Below are positions 56,546 to 64,000 of a DNA stretch of 64,000 nucleotides, piece after piece. The position numbers and the translations under genes are program-made. Every line of letters starts with the position of its first letter. Position 1 is the stretch's first letter. Source of the DNA: Silanimonas sp. (GTDB lineage Bacteria > Pseudomonadota > Gammaproteobacteria > Xanthomonadales > Xanthomonadaceae); NCBI RefSeq assembly GCF_027531545.1, contig NZ_JAPZSC010000016.1, forward strand, positions 416,832-480,831, given 5' to 3'. Under the pieces are notes generated by a model that did no database searches, had not been told where the DNA came from, and saw nothing but the letters and a program-made list of their open reading frames with translations.

Positions 56546-58582
56546 TCAATCGAACGCCCATTCCAGGCCCAGCTGCCACTCGCGGCCCGGCAGCGGCAGT
56601 TCGCGGGCGACGTGCCCCGTTCGCGGGTTCACGCCGAGCCCGCCGGCCACGTCGATGTCCACGCCGCGGGCGTTGAAGAGGTTGTCGGCGTGCAGCCACA
56701 GGCGCAGCGCGGCGCTCGGGCGCCAGTTCACCTGCAGCATCACCCGCGGGTCGTTGGCCTCGGTCTGGAAGCCCTCGCGCGAACGCCAGTGCGCGCCCAC
56801 GGTGGTGTCCCATGTCTGCACGGGCAGCCAGTTCACCAGCAGGCTCGCGGTCTCGTGCGAGACGAACTGCCCGGGCGGCGCCTCGGCCATGCTCGCGGGC
56901 AACCGGTAACGGTCCTCGAGGATCGTCGAGCCCGCCAGGTGCAGCCGCCATTGCGGCGAGGGCGTCCACAGCGCCACCGCCTCCACGCCCTCGGTGTGCT
57001 GGCGGCCGGCATTCACCGTCGTCGCCGTGATGCCATTGAGTGGCACCACCACGAAGCCGTCCTCCGCATCGCGGTGGTAGTAGGTGCCGGAAAGCAGCCA
57101 ATCGCCAGCCTGATAGCGCCCCAGCAGTTCGGTGGTGCGCACCTGCGTGGGCTTCAGGTCGGGCGCGCCGGCGATCACCGGGTTGTTCTGCAGGAAGAGC
57201 TGGCCCAGCGAGGGCGCGAAGAAGGCCTCCTGCACCAGCAGCTTCATCGTGTAGCGCTCGCCCGGCGTCCACACCCAGGCCGCGCGCGGCGACAGGGCCG
57301 AACCGCTCTGCTCGTAGTCGTCGTAGCGCGCGCCGAGCACCAGGCGGTGGTCGGGGGCGACGCGCCAATCGTCCTCGATGAAGGCCGCGCTCATGCGGTC
57401 GCGGGCGCCGTCGGCGACGAAGCGCAGGCCCGTGCTTTCGAAACCCTCCAGCGGGAAGAACAGTGGGCCCAGCGTGTAGTTGGCCTGCAGGTCGGCCTGC
57501 GTGGTGCGGCCGGACTGCGTCTCGCCGCCGAAGGTGAGCGTGTGCGCGCCGAAGCTGCGCTGCAGCGTGAGCCCCCCCGACTGGTTGCGGTGGGTGAGCA
57601 CGCCGCGCTGGCGGAAATCCTGGCTGGTGAACGGCCCCGTGCGCTCGCTTGCCACCACCGCACTCAGCGCATAGCGCTGGCGCAGCGCGCTGGCGAAGCC
57701 TTCGAGGCGCCAATCGCCGAGGTCCACCTTGCCGCTGTAGCGCCACCAGGTGGCCGTCAGTTGGCTCTCGTCGCCGGGATTGATCGAACCGTTGAGGCCG
57801 TAATAGCCCTCGATGTCGGACTCGTGGTGCAGCACCTGCAGCCCGTGGCTGCCGCGGCCGAGGTCGAGGATGGCGGTGCGCGTCATGGACGATTCGGTGC
57901 TCTCCGAGACCCGGCCGAAGCGGTCGAACAGCCCCTCGTAACCCGGCGTCTCGTCCTCTTCCTGCGTGGCGCGCAGGTCGAGCCGCCACTCGCCGTGGCT
58001 TGCGCCAGTCATCACCTGCGCCGCACGGCCGCCCTCCGACGACACACTGGCGCCCACCAGGCCGTCGCCGCGGCGGGTCACCACGTTCACCACCTCGTCG
58101 CTGGGGCCGCCGCCGAAGCGCGCGCCGCCGGGGCCGCGGATGATCTCGACGCGTTCCACCATCGAAAGCGGGAAATCGCGCACCACGCCCCAGGCCCGAA
58201 CGGACTGCATGGTGTTCACCCGCTGGCCATCGATGGCCAGCAGGCCGCCGCCGGCCGTGCCGGGGTTGCCACGCAGCACCGTGCGGTTCTCGAGGCCCGT
58301 GGCGGCCACCCGCGAGGTGTAGGCGCCGGGCACCCAGTTCAGCACCTCGTGCAGGTGGCGGAAGCCCAGCCGCTCCAGCTCCTGGCGTTCGAGGACCGTG
58401 ATGCTGGCCGTGGCGTCGCGCAGGGAGCTGGCGTTGAAGCTGGCCGCGCTGACGTCGATCTCCAGCAGCTCGTCGAGGCTGAGGTCGAGCAGGGCCGGGT
58501 CCTGCGTGCGCGCCGCCGCCATGGCAGGCCCCATCACTGCGAGGGCAAGCACGATGGCGATGGCCAGTCCGTTCTGGGGCAT
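56546..58582 (-). CDS. TonB-dependent outer-membrane receptor
   Basis: 678 residues. Signal MPQNGLAIAIVLALAVMGPAMAAA. The plug domain (about 40-165) begins ASFNASSLRDATASITVLER and has GGLLAIDGQRVNTMQSVRAWG, VERVEIIRGPGGARFGGG. A 22-strand barrel follows and ends in the conserved final strand REWQLGLEWAFD. Transports a large or scarce ligand using TonB energy. The ligand is not evident; no carbohydrate or siderophore genes adjoin it. Divergent from icmF, 147 bases apart. Confidence 0.92.
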   Translation of the reverse strand: MPQNGLAIAIVLALAVMGPAMAAARTQDPALLDLSLDELLEIDVSAASFNASSLRDATASITVLERQELERLGFRHLHEVLNWVPGAYTSRVAATGLENRTVLRGNPGTAGGGLLAIDGQRVNTMQSVRAWGVVRDFPLSMVERVEIIRGPGGARFGGGPSDEVVNVVTRRGDGLVGASVSSEGGRAAQVMTGASHGEWRLDLRATQEEDETPGYEGLFDRFGRVSESTESSMTRTAILDLGRGSHGLQVLHHESDIEGYYGLNGSINPGDESQLTATWWRYSGKVDLGDWRLEGFASALRQRYALSAVVASERTGPFTSQDFRQRGVLTHRNQSGGLTLQRSFGAHTLTFGGETQSGRTTQADLQANYTLGPLFFPLEGFESTGLRFVADGARDRMSAAFIEDDWRVAPDHRLVLGARYDDYEQSGSALSPRAAWVWTPGERYTMKLLVQEAFFAPSLGQLFLQNNPVIAGAPDLKPTQVRTTELLGRYQAGDWLLSGTYYHRDAEDGFVVVPLNGITATTVNAGRQHTEGVEAVALWTPSPQWRLHLAGSTILEDRYRLPASMAEAPPGQFVSHETASLLVNWLPVQTWDTTVGAHWRSREGFQTEANDPRVMLQVNWRPSAALRLWLHADNLFNARGVDIDVAGGLGVNPRTGHVARELPLPGREWQLGLEWAFD

Positions 58583-58729
58583 GGGGGGCTCGTGGGCTGC
58601 GGCAATGCAGCATACCCGGCGTTCACACCGTCATGGCAAGGGCGGCGAGCGGGGAGGGAACGTCAAGACCTGCGAACCCGCCCTAGAAGTTAAACTCGCC
58701 GCCTTTCCCGCAATCGCGACGTGGCCGCC

Positions 58730-61700
58730 ATGAGCACCCCCGCCAGCCAGATCCCCCAGAACGCCGCCGAAGCCACCCCTCTGCGCTTCGTCACCGCCGC
58801 CTCGCTGTTCGACGGCCACGACGCCGCCATCAACGTGATGCGCCGGCTGATCCAGTCGCAGGGTGCCGAGGTCATCCATCTCGGGCACAACCGCTCGGTG
58901 GAGGACGTGGTGCGCGCCGCGCTGCAGGAGGACGCCGACGGCATCGCGCTCTCCAGCTACCAGGGCGGCCACACCGAGTACTTCAAGTACATGGTGGACA
59001 TGCTGAAAGAGCGCGGCGCCGGCCACATCCGCGTGTTCGGCGGCGGCGGCGGCACCATCACGCCGGAAGAGATCGCCGAGCTGCAGGCCTACGGCGTGGA
59101 GCGCATCTACCACCCGAACGACGGCATGCAGATGGGCCTCGTCGGGATGATCGAAGACCTCGTGCGCCGCGCGCACCAGCACCGCCAGCCCACGCAGAAG
59201 CCGACGGCCGTCGAGGTGCAGGACGAGATCGCCGTGGGCCGCATGCTCTCGGCCATCGAAGAGGGCCTGATTTCGGAAACCGAGCTCGCCACCCTGCGCA
59301 AGGGCTGGCAGCTGGCCGGCGGCAAGATCCCGGTGGTCGGCCTTACCGGCACCGGCGGCGCGGGCAAGAGCTCGGTCACCGACGAGATCATCAACCGCTT
59401 CCTGCAGGCCTTCCCGGCCATGCGCATCGCGGTGATCTCGGTCGACCCGACCCGCCGCCGCACCGGCGGCGCGCTGCTGGGCGACCGCATCCGCATGAAC
59501 TCACTGCGCTCGCCGCGCGTGTTCATGCGCTCGATGGCCACCCGCCGCCAGCACGTGGCCACCAATGCCGTGCTGAAGGACTGCATCGCCTTCCTGCGGG
59601 CCTTAAGCTACGACCTCGTGCTGGTGGAAACCGCCGGCATCGGCCAGAGCGATTCCGAGATCGTCGACCTCGTCGACTTCCCGGTGTACGTGATGACCAG
59701 CGACTACGGCGCGGCCAGCCAGCTCGAGAAGATCGACATGCTCGACTACGCCGAGCTGGTGATCCTCAACAAGTTCGACCGCCGCGGCGCCGAAGACGCC
59801 CTGCGCGACGTGCGCAAGCAGTGGAAGCGCAACCGTGTCGCCTTCCAGATGCCGGACGACGAGGTGCCCGTCTACCCGACGATCGCCTCGCAGTTCAACG
59901 ACCCCGGCGTCAGCTGGATGTTCGCCAACCTCTGCCAGCGCCTGAAGGCCAAGCTGGGCGAGGGCATCGCCAGCAACGCCTGCGATTTCGCCCCGCCCAT
60001 CGATACGGCCTTGAAGGAACCCCGCGCCACCGTGCTGATCCCCGGCGCGCGCATCCGGTACTTGGCTGAAATTGCCGAACAGGGTCGGCGCATCAATGGC
60101 GAGATCCTGCGCCAGCGCGAAGCCGCCGAGCGCGCCCAGGCCTGCTGGGCCGCGCTGCAGGAGCTGGCCGACCCGAAGCTGCCCAAGGCCCTCGACCTCT
60201 ACACCACGGACGGCCTCGCCGAACCCGGCGACCGCTCGCTCACCACCCTGCGCCAGCGCTACAACGACGCACTGAACTCGCTCACCACCGAAAGCCTCGC
60301 CCTGCTGCGCGCCTGGCCGGAACGGCTGAAGTCGGTCACCGACGAGTTCAACGAATACAAAGTGCGCGACAAGGTCATCCGCGTCGAGAACTACCGCGAA
60401 TCCCTGAGCCACCAGAAGATCCCGAAGATCGCCGCCCCGCAGTGGAAAAGCTGGGGCGAGCTGCTGGTGTTCCTGAGTAAGGAAAACCTGCCCGGCCATT
60501 ACCCCTACACCGGCGGCGTCTACCCCTACCGCCGCAGCGGCGAAGACCCCATCCGCATGTTCGCGGGCGAGGGCACGCCGGAGCGCACCAACCGCCGCTT
60601 CCATTACCTCAGCCTCGGCCAGCCGGCCGCGCGCCTCTCCACCGCGTTCGACAGCGTGACGCTGTACGGCGAAGACCCGGCCGAGCGCCCGGACATCTAC
60701 GGCAAGATCGGCAACAGCGGCGTCTCCATCGCCACGCTGGACGACATGAAGAAGCTGTACTCCGGCTTCGACCTGTGCGCGCCCAGCACCTCGGTGAGCA
60801 TGACGATCAATGGCCCCGCGCCGATCATCCTCGCGATGTTCATGAACACCGCCGTCGACCAGCAGGTGGAGAAATACCTGAAGGCCGACGCGGCGCGCTG
60901 GGCGCAGGCCGAAGCGACGATTGCCAAGCTGTTCGAAGGCCGCACGCGCCCCGTTTATTCCGGCGGCCTGCCCGAGGGCAACAACGGCCTCGGCCTGGGC
61001 CTGCTGGGCGTGATCGGCGACCAGGTGCTGGATGCCGAGACCTACGCCCGCATCAAGGCCGAAACCCTGAGCACCGTGCGCGGCACCGTGCAGGCCGACA
61101 TCCTCAAAGAGGACCAGGCGCAGAACACGTGCATCTTCAGCACCGAGTTCGCGCTGCGGATGATGGGCGACATCCAGCAGTACTTCGTCGACCAGAAGGT
61201 GCGCAACTTCTACTCGGTGAGCATCTCGGGCTACCACATCGCCGAGGCCGGGGCGAACCCGATCTCGCAGCTGGCCTTCACGCTCAGCAACGGCTTCACC
61301 ATCGTCGAGTACTACCTCGCGCGCGGCATGAAGATCGACGACTTCGCGCCCAACCTGTCGTTCTTCTTCAGCAACGGCATGGACCCGGAGTACACCGTCA
61401 TCGGCCGCGTGGCCCGCCGCATCTGGGCCCGCGCCATGCGCGAGCGCTATGGCGCGAACGAGCGCAGCCAGATGCTGAAGTACCACATCCAGACCAGCGG
61501 CCGTTCCCTGCACGCGCAGGAGATCCAGTTCAACGACATCCGCACCACGCTGCAGGCCCTGTACGCGCTGTTCGACAACTGCAACAGCCTGCACACCAAC
61601 GCCTACGACGAAGCCATCACCACGCCGACGGAAGAGAGCGTGCGCCGCGCCGTGGCCATCCAGATGATCATCAACAAAGAGCTGGGGCTGAACTTCAACG

Positions 61701-62182
61701 AGAACCCCTGGCAGGGCAGCTTCGTGGTGGACCAGCTCACCGACCTGGTGGAGGAGGCCGTGTACAAGGAGTTCGAGGCCATCAGCGAGCGCGGCGGCGT
61801 GCTGGGCGCCATGGACACCATGTACCAGCGCGGCAAGATCCAGGAAGAATCGCTCCACTACGAGCACAAGAAGCACGACGGCAGCCTGCCGCTGGTGGGC
61901 GTGAACACCTTCCTTGGCAAGGACCACGGCGGCGAGATCACCACCACCATCGAGCTGATCCGCAGCACCGAAGACGAGAAGGGCCAGCAGATCGCCAACG
62001 TGCGCACCTATCAGGGTGCGCGGAATGACGGCGCGGCCGACGGGCTAAAGCCCCTGCAGCAGACTGCCCGGATGCGCGAGAACCTGTTCGAAGCGCTCAT
62101 TGAAGCGGTGAAGACCCACAGCCTCGGTCAGATCAGCCATGCGCTGTATGAGGTGGGTGGGGAGTATCGGCGGAATATGTGA
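58730..62182 (+). CDS. icmF: Fused isobutyryl-CoA mutase (IcmF)
   Basis: 1150 residues from the ATG at 58730; a GTG nine bases upstream is in frame but lacks a ribosome site. Three parts. The cobalamin domain (about 10-150) has [13 protein letters not shown], with the His that replaces dimethylbenzimidazole as lower ligand. The G-protein chaperone (about 195-420) has Walker [20 protein letters not shown] and ILNKFDRRG. The mutase barrel (about 560-1130) has [39 protein letters not shown] and [11 protein letters not shown]. Interconverts isobutyryl-CoA and n-butyryl-CoA with coenzyme B12; the fused GTPase loads and protects the cofactor. Feeds valine carbon into fatty-acid oxidation. Confidence 0.96.
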   Translation: MSTPASQIPQNAAEATPLRFVTAASLFDGHDAAINVMRRLIQSQGAEVIHLGHNRSVEDVVRAALQEDADGIALSSYQGGHTEYFKYMVDMLKERGAGHIRVFGGGGGTITPEEIAELQAYGVERIYHPNDGMQMGLVGMIEDLVRRAHQHRQPTQKPTAVEVQDEIAVGRMLSAIEEGLISETELATLRKGWQLAGGKIPVVGLTGTGGAGKSSVTDEIINRFLQAFPAMRIAVISVDPTRRRTGGALLGDRIRMNSLRSPRVFMRSMATRRQHVATNAVLKDCIAFLRALSYDLVLVETAGIGQSDSEIVDLVDFPVYVMTSDYGAASQLEKIDMLDYAELVILNKFDRRGAEDALRDVRKQWKRNRVAFQMPDDEVPVYPTIASQFNDPGVSWMFANLCQRLKAKLGEGIASNACDFAPPIDTALKEPRATVLIPGARIRYLAEIAEQGRRINGEILRQREAAERAQACWAALQELADPKLPKALDLYTTDGLAEPGDRSLTTLRQRYNDALNSLTTESLALLRAWPERLKSVTDEFNEYKVRDKVIRVENYRESLSHQKIPKIAAPQWKSWGELLVFLSKENLPGHYPYTGGVYPYRRSGEDPIRMFAGEGTPERTNRRFHYLSLGQPAARLSTAFDSVTLYGEDPAERPDIYGKIGNSGVSIATLDDMKKLYSGFDLCAPSTSVSMTINGPAPIILAMFMNTAVDQQVEKYLKADAARWAQAEATIAKLFEGRTRPVYSGGLPEGNNGLGLGLLGVIGDQVLDAETYARIKAETLSTVRGTVQADILKEDQAQNTCIFSTEFALRMMGDIQQYFVDQKVRNFYSVSISGYHIAEAGANPISQLAFTLSNGFTIVEYYLARGMKIDDFAPNLSFFFSNGMDPEYTVIGRVARRIWARAMRERYGANERSQMLKYHIQTSGRSLHAQEIQFNDIRTTLQALYALFDNCNSLHTNAYDEAITTPTEESVRRAVAIQMIINKELGLNFNENPWQGSFVVDQLTDLVEEAVYKEFEAISERGGVLGAMDTMYQRGKIQEESLHYEHKKHDGSLPLVGVNTFLGKDHGGEITTTIELIRSTEDEKGQQIANVRTYQGARNDGAADGLKPLQQTARMRENLFEALIEAVKTHSLGQISHALYEVGGEYRRNM

Positions 62183-62217
62183 CCTGCCTGCCGACTGCTC
62201 AGGCCATTCGATGCAGT

Positions 62218-62242
62218 GGGAGAAGATCGATGGTCTTCCCCC
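62218..62242. terminator. Possible terminator between icmF and the helicase fragment
   Basis: GGGAGAAGA (62218-62226) pairs with TCTTCCCCC (62234-62242) with one mismatch and a seven-base loop. No strong U-tract follows. It sits between two convergent genes and marks the drop in G+C. Confidence 0.4.
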
Positions 62243-62252
62243 ATTCGCTCGT

Positions 62253-63880
62253 TTAGCTCACGGCGGCGGCGAAAGCGGCAAAGAGATCGCCGGGTAGGTC
62301 GACATCTAGCTTCCAATGGATTGCCATGGGTCGATCTCCCGTGTGTGATTGATATCGCCCCGGGCCGAGCAGCCAAAACGCCCGCTCGTCCGGAGACAGC
62401 CTCGCGAAGAGAAGTACCGTGCTTCCGCGGCTTTCGTGCTCTTGGTATCGCAATCCCGTTTCGCTCGTAGAGCGCGTTGTTGACTGGCTTTCCCAGTGAA
62501 CCGCTGAGCGGCTGACTGCGTAGTCCCGGTATCGAGTCGTTGGGGAGAAGCGATTGCCGGATTTGTCGAAGGTAGAGGCCAAGAGGTCAACGTTCTCTTG
62601 GGGTATCCAGCGGACCCCTTCGAACCAAAGCGGCAGTCGGTAGCTGCTCCCATCTGAAAGAGAAGCAAGGATTTCCCGTCGCGAGTAACGCGCGTGGACT
62701 AGGAGTGGTGCCTCTGGATGGCTTTGAAGCTCTGCTTGAAGATGATCCACTCGTTCCTTCAGTAAATCGAGAAGCTCCATAAGCTCCGAAACGACCTGTG
62801 GATGGTCATGCAGAAGGCGCAATGACTGCTCCACGGTCTCTGGCTGTGGTGTGACCTTTTCAAGCATGACTGCCGTAAGCATGTGAGCACATCGGCGCTC
62901 TTTCAGACTCTTTCTGCCTAAGTCAGTCCACGCGTTGGGTTTCAGAAGAGTGAGACAGGTGGTGGGACGATCCACATCATTGATGTGAAGCATTCGGCCA
63001 ATCGCTTTGCGAAGAGTGCTTTCGTGAGGCCCGGCCGGGAGGGTCGGCAATCCCGCGTCTTCTATAAGCTTTGACCAGCAGTGGTCGTCGGAGTAAATCT
63101 CTTCGAGGGCAATCCCGGATTCTTCCAGAAAGACACGCAGCGAAAGCTCATTGCCTGACTCCTTGACGCGGCGCGCTTCCGCGACCTTTTGCCTCCACTG
63201 GTTCGGAACGCTGGACCTCAAGCTTGCGAGGATTCGCTCCTTCGCGACCATATCCAGCTGCATGTCGCATCCGCTCGGGAGGTAAGGGAATCCTTGTTCG
63301 ATCTGCTCGATGAGCCGCTTCCGGCCGCCTGGGATTAGTGCCCCGAGGCGTTTGTCAAATCGAAACTCCCTTCTGTGCTGGGCCACAAAGTCGAGGACGG
63401 TGCAGGTGGACTTTCCTTGCTCCTTCCGAAGGCCGCGGCCAAGCTGCTGGAGAAAGACGATCGGACTTTCTGTTGGACGGAGGAGGATCAGGGTATCAAC
63501 GGACGGAATGTCGATTCCTTCGTTGAAGAGATCAACGGAGAAGACGGCCTGGATGGCCCCGGATCTGAGCCGATGGAGCGCGTCGGCGCGTTCCTCAGTT
63601 GTGCTCTCGGCTGACACGGCGGTTGCGTTAATGCCCGCTGCATGGAAGTGCTTCGCCATGAACTGCGCATGCTTGACGGAAACGCAGAATCCGAGGGCCT
63701 TCATCGATTTGGCGTTTGGGACGATTCGCCTTAACTGCTCAATAACAAGGCGTGCTTTGGCGTCGTCTGCAGTCAGAACGTTGGTCAGTTCATCAATGGC
63801 GTATCCAGTCCCTCGTCGCCACGTAACTCCGGAGAGGTCGTTCTGATCCGATACCCCGAAGTGAATCGCCCCGGTTTTGA
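62253..63880 (-). pseudogene. C-terminal part of a DUF3427-type superfamily 2 helicase, interrupted by an IS element
   Basis: About 540 codons remain, ending at TAA 62253-62255. The open frame runs on to 63971, but its first codons are the end of the IS read backwards. Helicase motifs of the second RecA lobe are intact: SVSAEST-like VSAESTTEERADALHRL, VFSVDLFNEGIDIPSVDTLI (motif V), QQLGRGLRKEQGK (motif VI), then VLDFVAQHRREFRF. The rest resembles DUF3427 helicases (HFGVSDQNDLSGVTWRRG, VHARYSRREILASL near the C-terminus, then the terminal PLPLWFEG-like and LLGPGRYQSHTGDRP blocks). The first lobe with Walker A/B and any N-terminal nuclease lie beyond the element. Family proteins are about 1000 residues. 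Base composition (about 50-58% G+C in two lines I counted) is far below neighbours. Such helicases are often found in defence islands. Confidence 0.8.
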
Positions 63881-64000
63881 TGGACACCTCCACGCCGTAC
63901 ATTACGGCATTCACGGAGGTGGTTATGGGTGGCAAGAAGTACACGACCGAGTTCAAGGTTGAGGCGGCCAAGCAGGTGCTCGATCACGGGCGACCGGTTC
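63881..64000. mobile_element. Left end of an IS3-family insertion sequence (runs out of the window)
   Basis: The helicase reading stops making family sense at about 63880, just where TGGACACCTCC begins. The start of an IS3-type orfA follows 44 bases later. The exact end and the target duplication cannot be fixed because the other end is outside the window. Confidence 0.7.
63925..64000 (+). CDS. IS3-family transposase OrfA (start only)
   Basis: Begins at ATG 63925 with GGAGGT five bases upstream. The 25 visible residues include KKYTTEFKVEAAKQVLDHGR, the usual N-terminus of IS3/IS911/IS2-type OrfA helix-turn-helix proteins. The rest of the gene and orfB are beyond the window. Confidence 0.85.
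   Translation, partial: MGGKKYTTEFKVEAAKQVLDHGRPV

Noticed and set aside
62253..63880. Calling the helicase fragment a working anti-phage system
   Set aside because: The ATPase lobe is missing on this side of the IS and no partner genes are visible; only a remnant can be supported.

Overview
The window is a stretch of high-GC chromosome (roughly two thirds G+C by eye). It most resembles a gammaproteobacterium of the Lysobacterales (Xanthomonadales). The pointers are a his operon led by a TrpR-related repressor gene, feoA-feoB followed by a small Cys-tailed membrane protein, a HiPIP next to mtnBDC, and a leucine/isovalerate (liu) degradation set. The assignment to order is inference; no rRNA, tRNA or CRISPR array was seen. 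No gene-free stretch exceeds 300 bases.

Region 1 (1-11.86 kb, all +). A tightly packed operon that enters from upstream encodes an exported redox system: the tail of a multiheme cytochrome c, a protein with two GlcG/HbpS-type domains, a putative outer-membrane beta-barrel with an SH3-like N-terminus, a ten-heme cytochrome fused to an LVIVD-type propeller, a five-heme c554-like cytochrome, and an 821-residue fusion of FAD/NAD(P) oxidoreductase, two cyclic-nucleotide-binding domains and four [4Fe-4S] clusters. I do not recognise this set as a named system. It is the best candidate here for something undescribed.

Region 2 (11.9-20.3 kb). A GNAT acetyltransferase gene on the minus strand is followed by the complete histidine operon: TrpR-like repressor-hisG-D-C-B-H-A-F-IE. 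A palindromic operator lies over the promoter. A fossil of a GGDEF domain sits just after hisIE.

Region 3 (20.4-35.8 kb) is housekeeping. It holds a metallophosphoesterase, a glycosyltransferase, an old yellow enzyme, the methionine-salvage genes mtnB-mtnD-mtnC, a HiPIP, rmuC, two amino-acid permeases, a Nudix hydrolase, efpL (yeiP), a short-chain dehydrogenase, an HD-GYP c-di-GMP phosphodiesterase and an SH3-GNAT fusion.

Region 4 (35.8-45.9 kb and 53.6-62.2 kb) is branched-chain amino-acid catabolism. Leucine dehydrogenase feeds isovaleryl-CoA dehydrogenase, then methylcrotonyl-CoA carboxylase (LiuB+LiuD), methylglutaconyl-CoA hydratase (LiuC), HMG-CoA lyase (MvaB) and acetyl-CoA acetyltransferase. 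A fused isobutyryl-CoA mutase (IcmF) interconverts isobutyryl- and butyryl-CoA. A Fur-box-controlled feoA-feoB operon on the opposite strand splits the liu genes.

Region 5 (46-53.5 kb) is an envelope-stress module: a small hypothetical protein, PspA, YqiJ, a YqiK flotillin, a TerB/EF-hand-like protein and a secreted protein in one operon. Next to it are a DesK/NarL-type two-component pair and a divergent membrane protein, with three inverted repeats between them.

Region 6 (62.2-64.0 kb) is accessory DNA of lower G+C. It holds the C-terminal half of a DUF3427-type superfamily 2 helicase, cut off at its 5' side by the end of an IS3-family element whose orfA runs out of the window.
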